From Paracoccus sp. MA (GTDB lineage Bacteria > Pseudomonadota > Alphaproteobacteria > Rhodobacterales > Rhodobacteraceae): a stretch of 64,000 bases of DNA. The notes under the pieces were generated by a model. The model ran no database searches and was not told the origin of the DNA. It saw only the letters and a list, made by a program, of their open reading frames with translations. The position numbers and the translations under genes were made by a program. Below are positions 58,608-64,000 of the stretch, one piece after another; positions within the stretch are counted from its first letter, which is position 1, and the number at the start of each line of letters is the position of its first letter. Location of the stretch: the NCBI RefSeq assembly GCF_020990385.1, contig NZ_CP087598.1, positions 912,001-976,000 on the forward strand. Reading direction: 5' to 3'.

Positions 58608-59594
58608 TTATCCGGTGGCAAAGCCGATCGCGCTCACCAGTTCCTGGACCGTGGCATATTCCTCGGTGATCCTGTCCGCGAATTCCTGGCGCGAGATCTT
58701 GACCGGATTCACCATGTTGAGTTCCAGCGCCTTGAGAATATCGGGCGCAGACACGCAATCCTGGATGATCCGGTTCAGATCGTCGGCGATGTCGTCGGGG
58801 ATTCCCGCTGGCCCCTGCATGCCATACCAGCCGAGCAGGCTTTTCATCCGCGGCAGCCCGACCTCGGTCGAGGCGGGAATGCCGGGGAAGTTGGGGTCTT
58901 CGGCATCGCCCACCGACAGCAGGGGCCGTATGTGCCCTTCCTTGTAGGCGCCCATGGCCAGGGCCGGGGTCGCGAAGCCCAGCTGAACGCGGTTGCTCAT
59001 CAGGTCGGGCAGCATCGCGCCGCCGCCCTTGTAATGGACCGCATCCATCTTGATCCCCGTTTCCAGCGCCAGAAGTTCGGAGGCGAGGTGCTGTTGCCCT
59101 CCGATGCCGCTGGTGCCGTAAAAGATGGGTGCGTCACCAGCCTGCCCGAGCCGGATCAGATCGTCGAAGGTTTCGGCGGCGAAGCGGGAACTGGCCCACA
59201 GCAGATAGGGCGATTCGCCCACCAACCCGATATGCGTGAGCCCCTTGATCGGATCGAGGTTCAGCGAAGGCGTGGTCGCGGGCAGCAGCACGATCTGCGA
59301 CTGGGTCGAGGCCAGAAGATGATAGCCGTCGGCCGGCTGTTTCGCCACCGCTTCCCAGCCAAGCGCGCCATTGGCCCCGGGCCTGTTCTCGACGATGGCC
59401 GGGCCGGGGAAGGTGTGGCCCAGATAGCCCGAAACCAGACGGGCGATGATATCGGCCAGCCCTCCGGGCGTATAGCCGCATGTCAGCGTGAACTGCTTCG
59501 AGGGGAAGGATTGGGCGAAAGCCATTCCTGTCCCCGACAGGCAGGCCGCGGCCAGGCTGCCGGCGATCAGGCCGCGCCGAGAAATTTCCGTCAT
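58608..59594 (-). CDS. Orphan TctC (Bug) periplasmic binding protein
   Basis: 328 residues with a twin-arginine-like signal (MTEISRRGLIAGSLAAACLS, cleavage near AFAQ). Bug motifs: YTPGGLADIIARLV, VENRPGANGALGWEAVAK, YGTSGIGGQQHLASELL. No tctA or tctB lies beside it, as is common for the large Bug families. It could work with TctA at 2775, which has lost its own binding protein, or as a sensor. Adjacent HpcH/HpaI aldolase at 59938 is divergent. Confidence 0.9.
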   Translation of the reverse strand: MTEISRRGLIAGSLAAACLSGTGMAFAQSFPSKQFTLTCGYTPGGLADIIARLVSGYLGHTFPGPAIVENRPGANGALGWEAVAKQPADGYHLLASTQSQIVLLPATTPSLNLDPIKGLTHIGLVGESPYLLWASSRFAAETFDDLIRLGQAGDAPIFYGTSGIGGQQHLASELLALETGIKMDAVHYKGGGAMLPDLMSNRVQLGFATPALAMGAYKEGHIRPLLSVGDAEDPNFPGIPASTEVGLPRMKSLLGWYGMQGPAGIPDDIADDLNRIIQDCVSAPDILKALELNMVNPVKISRQEFADRITEEYATVQELVSAIGFATG

Positions 59595-59937
59595 TGTTTC
59601 CTCATCGGTAATGGATAAGCTTCATGGGGTGGGCCTTATCCGGTTATTTGAAACAGGACTCATGCGCATTCAGTTGGAAAAGCATGGTTCCAAGTGAATG
59701 AATCGGTTCCCCTTTCGCATCTTTTGCATATTAACTTCTGTCCGTTTCCAAGGATGGAAAAAATTCTCAGGCAGGGACAAAATTTATTTGTCGCGAAAAT
59801 CTTTCAAAGCAGGATTGCCTGGAGTGCTCGCAGCATGGAGTCGGAGGATAAATCTTCCCTCTATTGAATTTATTTGACTTGGATCATCTATAGGAACGGT
59901 GATCCATAGGAGCAAATTCCAACCGCAGAGGCTTGAC
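59595..59937. promoter_or_regulatory. Divergent intergenic region with possible promoter and inverted repeat
   Basis: 343 bases, clearly AT-richer than the genes. Toward the aldolase, TTGAAT (59864-59869) and TCTATA (59887-59892) are 17 bases apart, a possible -35/-10 pair. GGATCA (59881-59886) and TGATCC (59900-59905) form perfect inverted arms overlapping that -10, a likely regulator site. Nothing gene-like was seen in the remainder. Confidence 0.4.
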
Positions 59938-60723
59938 ATGAACAGTCGGAATGAACGGACCGGGTTTCGCCGGCGTATCCTGGACGGTGAGAAACTTCTG
60001 GGAGCGTTCTGCCCCGCACCCAGTCCGGAACTGATCGAGGTCGCAGCCTATTCCGGCTTCGATTTCGTCGTGATCGATGCCGAGCATGGGCCGATCACCA
60101 TCTCGGACGTGGTCCATATGACCCGCGCCGCCCATGCGGCGGGGGCGCCGGTGATGGTCAGGGTGCCGGAATACAGCGGCGAATTCATCATGCGTTCGCT
60201 GGATGCGGGTGTGGATGGAATCCTGGTGCCGCAGGTCGAGACGGCCGAGGAAGTGCAAAGGATCTTTCAGGCAATGCATTATCCGCCGGTCGGGGTGCGG
60301 GGCCTGGCCTTCTATGCCCGGGCGCATGGTTTCACGCGCAGAAGCGGCCCCGGCGTGATCCAGAGCGCGAACGAGCATGTCCTGACTTCGGTATTGGTGG
60401 AAACGCCGAGGGGGGTCGAGAATATCGACGAAATCATGGCAGTCGAGGGGCTGGACATGGTGCTGATGGGCACGGGCGATCTGGCCGCCAATATCGGCTA
60501 CGGTCCCGAGACCGCCATGAAGGTGGACGACGCCGTGACCCGCGTGGCGGAAGCCGGCAAGCGTCACGGCGTGACGACCGCCATTGCCGTTCAGTCCTCG
60601 GAGGATGCGGCGAAATTCGCGCGGCGCGGCTACAAGGTCGTGGTGACCGGCATGCTGCCGCATCTGCTGCGCTTCTGCAGCGATTTCGTGGATGCCGCGC
60701 GCAAGGGCATGGCTGGGGGTTGA
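59938..60723 (+). CDS. HpcH/HpaI-family 2-oxo acid aldolase
   Basis: 261 residues. The class II aldolase motifs are the metal and base region VVIDAEHGPITISD, VRVPEYSGEFIMRSLDAG, ILVPQVETAEE and LMGTGDLAANIG. The reaction is cleavage of a 4-hydroxy-2-oxo acid to pyruvate (or glyoxylate) and an aldehyde. The ATG at 59938 after GAGG is chosen over a GTG at 59899. A LysR gene is convergent on the right; the orphan TctC gene is divergent on the left. A second family member lies at 62706. Confidence 0.9.
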   Translation: MNSRNERTGFRRRILDGEKLLGAFCPAPSPELIEVAAYSGFDFVVIDAEHGPITISDVVHMTRAAHAAGAPVMVRVPEYSGEFIMRSLDAGVDGILVPQVETAEEVQRIFQAMHYPPVGVRGLAFYARAHGFTRRSGPGVIQSANEHVLTSVLVETPRGVENIDEIMAVEGLDMVLMGTGDLAANIGYGPETAMKVDDAVTRVAEAGKRHGVTTAIAVQSSEDAAKFARRGYKVVVTGMLPHLLRFCSDFVDAARKGMAGG

Positions 60724-60772
60724 TCCAGACCCTCCCGCCCGGCGGCTGGTCGCCGTCAGGCGGGGACAGGAC

Positions 60773-61690
60773 TCATGCAGCCACCAGCGTCCCGGAATGC
60801 TCCGCTTCGCGTTGAAGCCAGGCCCAGAATTGCGCGACCGGCTTCAGGTCGAAATTGGCCGAGGTGCAGACGAAATCGTAGGTTCGCTTGCTGCGGTCGG
60901 AATAGTCGAACGGGTTGACCAGTTCGCCGCGTGCCAATTCGCTTTGGACCAGCACATCCTTGGCCAGCGCAACGCCATGTCCGTCGGCGGCATAGCGATA
61001 GGCGGTGAAGTTGTTGCTGAAGCGGATGCTGTCGCTGGTGTCGATGGGGCCGTGCCCGGCACCGCGCAGCCAGCTGTTCCAGTCAACGCCGTCGACCTGC
61101 TTCAGCCCTTCGTCGTGCAGCAGAGGGTGCTTGTGCAGGTCGGACAGGCTGCGGATCGCGTTCGGGCCGGTCAGCAGCTTGGGGCTGCAAACGGCGATGA
61201 TCCGGTAGCCCAGGAAGGGGCGGCGTTCCAGGAAGGGCGGGGTCTCGGCGCTGCAAACGATGCCGATATCGCTGGTCCGCCAGCTTTTTTCCGACGTGAC
61301 CGGACGGATCGAGACGGAAAGTTCGATCTTGCGCGTCGACTGGAAGCTTGCGATCCGGGGGACCAGCCATTGCGCGGCGAAAGAGGGCGGCGCCACCACC
61401 GACAGGCGGACACGATTGTCCGGGGTCGAGACCTTTTGCGACACGGCCCGGATCAGGTCGATGGCCTGGTTGGAGCCGACGAAGAACGTCTCGCCCGCCG
61501 GGGTCAGGCAAAGGGCCGAGCCCTTGCGGATGAAAAGATCGACGCCCAGCCAGCGTTCCAGCGCCCGCACCTGATGTGTCACCGCCGCCGGAGTCACGCA
61601 TAGCTCATTGGCGGCTTCGGTGATGCTTTCGTGACGCGCGGCCGCCTCGAATGCACGCACTGCCGTCAGCGATGGCAAGCTTGTCGTCAT
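60773..61690 (-). CDS. LysR-family regulator (GcvA-like)
   Basis: 305 residues. The N-terminal SLTAVRAFEAAARHESITEA and AANELCVTPAAVTHQVRALE are like GcvA-type regulators, with LFIRKGSALCLTPAGETFF ending the DNA-binding domain. The effector domain follows (VRLSVVAPPSFAAQWLVPRI). It is convergent with the aldolase gene, and its promoter is in the 197-base gap before the GntR gene; no operator could be picked out there. Confidence 0.92.
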   Translation of the reverse strand: MTTSLPSLTAVRAFEAAARHESITEAANELCVTPAAVTHQVRALERWLGVDLFIRKGSALCLTPAGETFFVGSNQAIDLIRAVSQKVSTPDNRVRLSVVAPPSFAAQWLVPRIASFQSTRKIELSVSIRPVTSEKSWRTSDIGIVCSAETPPFLERRPFLGYRIIAVCSPKLLTGPNAIRSLSDLHKHPLLHDEGLKQVDGVDWNSWLRGAGHGPIDTSDSIRFSNNFTAYRYAADGHGVALAKDVLVQSELARGELVNPFDYSDRSKRTYDFVCTSANFDLKPVAQFWAWLQREAEHSGTLVAA

Positions 61691-61887
61691 GTCAGTTTCT
61701 CCTTTGCCGGCGCGGCGCGGCAGATGGTGCGCGCGCTTGTCTGTGAGTCTGGCCAGGGCCCTGCGAGGTGCCGGTCAGGATGGTTGTTCCGGAGTAATAA
61801 CGACAGAAGTGATCGTCTTTATCAAGGGAAGGAAACCGTCTCAATACATCGGGACAAGGGAATATTTTTCGCTGCATGGCCCTGCTT

Positions 61888-62580
61888 TCATGTGCGGGCG
61901 GCATTCGCCCGGAACTTTCCCATCCGCTCGCAAAAGAACCGCATGCCATTGGCGATATGGGATTCCAGCAGGGCGGTTGCCTTGTCCACGTCGCCCTCTT
62001 CGCTGGCCTGCACGATCATCTCGTGCTTTCTCAGCGATCCCATCACGGTTTCGGCGTCGTGCTGAATGCGGTTGCGCAAAGCCGCAAGCCTGCCGCCGAC
62101 ACGTCGATAGGCCTCGATCAGGAACCGGTTGCGGGACCTGGACAGGATGGTTTCGTGAAAGCTGGTGTCCAGAACGCCGTAAGCCTTGCCGTTCCTGGTG
62201 ACGATGCTGGCTTTCATCTCTTCCAGCAGGGCGTTCAGTTGCGCGCAGAGCCCTGCCGCATCCGATTTCAGCGCCGCCCGAAGCGCGGCGGTTTCCAGAA
62301 TCGCGCGATAGTCGCCCAGTTCCTCGAATTCGGCTTCGTCCATGTCAAAGACGAAGGCGCCCCGAAACGGGACGATCTGGACAAGGTTCTGGCCTTGCAG
62401 CTCGATCAGGGCTTCGCGCACCGGCGTCCGGCTGACCCCCAGGCTTTCGCACAGGGCTTTTTCGTTCAGCGTCATGCCAAAGGCGAATGCGCCATCGATG
62501 ATGGCGTCGCGCAGCGTCAGGGCGACGTTTTCCTGGGTCGAAAGCCGCCGCAATTTCAGGCCGTTTCCCGCTTGCACCAT
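61888..62580 (-). CDS. GntR/FCD-family regulator
   Basis: 230 residues from the ATG after GGAGGA. Winged helix at about residues 15-75 (LNEKALCESLGVSRTPVREA), FCD domain after 85 (YRAILETAALRAALKSDAAG, SFHETILSRSRNRFLIEAYR). A strong palindrome lies 33 bases upstream (62613-62634), consistent with autoregulation. It lies downstream of, and in line with, the aldolase and RraA-like genes it may control. Confidence 0.92.
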   Translation of the reverse strand: MVQAGNGLKLRRLSTQENVALTLRDAIIDGAFAFGMTLNEKALCESLGVSRTPVREALIELQGQNLVQIVPFRGAFVFDMDEAEFEELGDYRAILETAALRAALKSDAAGLCAQLNALLEEMKASIVTRNGKAYGVLDTSFHETILSRSRNRFLIEAYRRVGGRLAALRNRIQHDAETVMGSLRKHEMIVQASEEGDVDKATALLESHIANGMRFFCERMGKFRANAART

Positions 62581-62612
62581 CCTGGACTCCTCCCGAATGC
62601 AGCTCACTCGAC

Positions 62613-62634
62613 AAAATATTGCATACAATATTTT
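62613..62634. promoter_or_regulatory. Perfect palindrome upstream of the GntR gene
   Basis: AAAATATTG (62613-62621) and CAATATTTT (62626-62634) are perfect 9-base inverted arms around CATA. The centre ATTGCATACAAT resembles FCD-type GntR sites. It lies 33 bases before the start codon, so binding would block transcription of the regulator gene. Confidence 0.6.
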
Positions 62635-62705
62635 TGAGCAGCATTCAAACGATTCTGATGCCGCCTCTCAGGGGGAGATGCTGAATCCGTGGAAAAGAGG
62701 CGCCT

Positions 62706-63476
62706 TCAGCCCTGCTTTGCACGACTGACGAAATCCCGCCCCGCCCCCACGACCATCGCCATCGGGGGCGAGATCACCAGATGCGCGCCATCGGCAAAAG
62801 CCTGACGTGCACCTTCGGCATCCGAGGCCGAACAGGCCACCCATTTGCCATAGGCGCGGGCGCATTCGGTGACCTTTCGGGTGGCGGCAAGCACCTCGGG
62901 ATGCTTGCGTTCGCCGGGCCGGCCCATGCTGGCCGCCAGATCGCCCGAGCCGATAAGCACGGCGTCGACGGCGGGCGAGGCGGCGATGGCGTCGACCGCC
63001 TCGATGCCGGCCATGGTCTCGACCATCGCGCCGCAAATGATCTGGGCATTGGACGCCGCCACGAAGTCGCGCGGTGCCATGTCGATGCCGTAATTCGCGA
63101 CGCGGGTGATGGTCGTCAGCCCGCGGCTGCCCTTGGGCGGGTATCGCATCGCGACACCGGCGGCCTCGGCCTCTTGCACGGACTGGATATGCGGCACGAA
63201 GACTCCCTCCGCGCCCATGTCCAGGAATTGCTGGATCGCATGAGGCACGCCCGGCGCGCGCGCCAGGACGCTCATGCCGCCGGCCTGCGCGGTGCGCAGC
63301 ATGATCTCGCATTGCATCGGGTTCAGGATGCCGTGCTCGCCGTCCAGCATGATGAAATCGAAGCCGGACAGGGCCAGCATGTCCACGAACCAGGGGCTGT
63401 CGAAATTGATCATCGTCCCCAGCGCGGGCTCTCCGGCTTCGAGCTTCGAGCGCAGGCGCTGGGTGCCTATCATCAT
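62706..63476 (-). CDS. HpcH/HpaI-family 2-oxo acid aldolase (second copy)
   Basis: 256 residues. Motifs: IMLDGEHGILNPMQCE, VLARAPGVPHAIQQFLDMGA, VFVPHIQSVQEAEAAGVAMR and LIGSGDLAASMG. VPHIQS replaces the usual VPQVET at the metal-binding Glu region, so the Glu ligand of that motif is not in its normal form; the effect on activity is uncertain. Twenty-two bases behind the RraA-family gene, forming an operon with it. Pyruvate-aldolase chemistry is shared by both families, so they may act on the same or sequential oxo acids. Confidence 0.88.
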   Translation of the reverse strand: MMIGTQRLRSKLEAGEPALGTMINFDSPWFVDMLALSGFDFIMLDGEHGILNPMQCEIMLRTAQAGGMSVLARAPGVPHAIQQFLDMGAEGVFVPHIQSVQEAEAAGVAMRYPPKGSRGLTTITRVANYGIDMAPRDFVAASNAQIICGAMVETMAGIEAVDAIAASPAVDAVLIGSGDLAASMGRPGERKHPEVLAATRKVTECARAYGKWVACSASDAEGARQAFADGAHLVISPPMAMVVGAGRDFVSRAKQG

Positions 63477-63498
63477 CTCGGGACCCCTTCTTCGTGCA

Positions 63499-64000
63499 TC
63501 AGCGCAGGCGATAGCGGCACGCGGCGTCCGACATGGAGAGCCCCTGTCGCAGGCTTTCCTGCATTTCCTGCTCGGCGTCGCAGATCTCGACCGCGCGCAT
63601 CCAGACCATTCGTAGGTCCTTCTCGCCGACGACCACGATGCCGTCGGTATCTCCCAGGATCAGATCGCCGGGCTGGACCCGAACGCCGCCGCAGACCACC
63701 GGTTCATCGACCGAGACGCTGACGAGGTTGCCTTCGGACGGGATGAGCGAGCGGCCTGCCGCAAAGGTGCCGAAGCCGAGCGCCTCGATCTCGACCGAAT
63801 CGCGGATCGCGCCGTCGGTCACGACGCCCGCCGCCCCCAGCGCCATGGCGCGAAGGGCGAGGTTGTCGCCGAAAGTGCCGATATGGCTGGCATTCTGGGT
63901 CGCGATGACCAGCACCTCGCCCGACGAGAGCGAATCCACCACTGCATCCAGGCTGGCTCCGCAGGGCGCGGCCTCGTCCCCGTCCGGGGCGTTTCGTGGA
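63499..64000 (-). CDS. RraA/4-hydroxy-4-methyl-2-oxoglutarate aldolase-family protein, 5' end outside window
   Basis: The frame is open to the right edge, with about 166 codons visible. Motifs: QNASHIGTFGDNLALRAMAL, then GAAGVVTDGAIRDSVEIEAL with the conserved Asp-x5-Arg-like arrangement of RraA-fold aldolases, and DEPVVCGGVRVQPGDLILGD. The family includes HMG aldolase/oxaloacetate decarboxylase and the RNase E inhibitor RraA. Next to an HpcH/HpaI aldolase the metabolic function is much more likely. Missing residues at the N-terminus lie beyond base 64000. Confidence 0.87.
   Translation of the reverse strand, partial: PRNAPDGDEAAPCGASLDAVVDSLSSGEVLVIATQNASHIGTFGDNLALRAMALGAAGVVTDGAIRDSVEIEALGFGTFAAGRSLIPSEGNLVSVSVDEPVVCGGVRVQPGDLILGDTDGIVVVGEKDLRMVWMRAVEICDAEQEMQESLRQGLSMSDAACRYRLR

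Noticed and set aside
1..64000. CRISPR arrays, rRNA or tRNA genes, prophage, intact insertion sequences
   Set aside because: No regularly spaced repeats, no rRNA or cloverleaf-like sequence noticed, and no integrase, transposase or phage structural motifs. A covariance-model scan would be needed to exclude small RNAs.

Overview
This GC-rich window is densely packed with operons whose genes often overlap by four bases (ATGA or GTGA). Gene content and style (several tripartite tricarboxylate transporters, hydroxyproline catabolism, GntR/FCD regulators, dehydrogenases of the isopropylmalate type) suggest an alphaproteobacterium of the Rhodobacteraceae, probably close to Paracoccus; that placement is inference. 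No rRNA, tRNA, CRISPR array, prophage or intact insertion sequence was seen. Almost everything is uptake and breakdown of small organic acids and amino acids, so this reads as a catabolic island on a chromosome or large replicon.

Bases 1-17030 are mostly plus strand. A first operon holds a cut-off CoA-transferase, a citryl-CoA-lyase-like protein and a tripartite tricarboxylate transporter (TctCBA) in which a deletion has fused the front of tctC to the back of tctB. A divergent GntR regulator with two winged-helix segments then faces a long operon (5647-17030): isopropylmalate-type dehydrogenase, an intact TctCBA, Ldh2-type dehydrogenase, hydroxypyruvate-isomerase-like protein, aldehyde dehydrogenase, cupin, ABM monooxygenase, AbrB-type membrane protein, LigI-like amidohydrolase and a 2-hydroxycarboxylate transporter.

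Bases 17080-28535 are a minus-strand operon built on the same plan and faced by a paralogous GntR regulator (28661): isopropylmalate-type dehydrogenase, iron/polyamine-type ABC importer, Asp/Glu racemase, OtnK kinase, OtnC aldolase, a binding protein without a signal peptide, and aconitase. Two deletion scars lie here: the tail of an amidohydrolase, and the first 49 or so codons of an OtnI/Hyi-like isomerase fused in frame to aconitase.

Bases 29992-43126 hold a hydroxyproline island: polar amino acid ABC importer, Ser/Cys proline-racemase-family epimerase, FAD D-amino-acid-type dehydrogenase, DapA-like deaminase, aldehyde dehydrogenase and three SDRs. A TTG-started GntR gene is flanked on both sides by repeated TGCCGACA octamers, and a second epimerase follows with an Ldh2-type imino acid reductase.

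Bases 43161-54734 hold a shikimate-dehydrogenase-like gene and a minus operon with a taurine/nitrate-type ABC importer, an APH-type kinase and a class III aminotransferase that together resemble the hydroxylysine kinase / phospholyase pair. A divergent plus operon carries HyuA, HyuB, a TIM-barrel isomerase and a TetR regulator. An identical 11-mer occurs twice between the two operons. From 54777 to the right edge come an EamA exporter, a LysR/GMC oxidoreductase pair, an orphan TctC, two HpcH/HpaI aldolases, LysR and GntR regulators, and an RraA-family protein cut by the window end.
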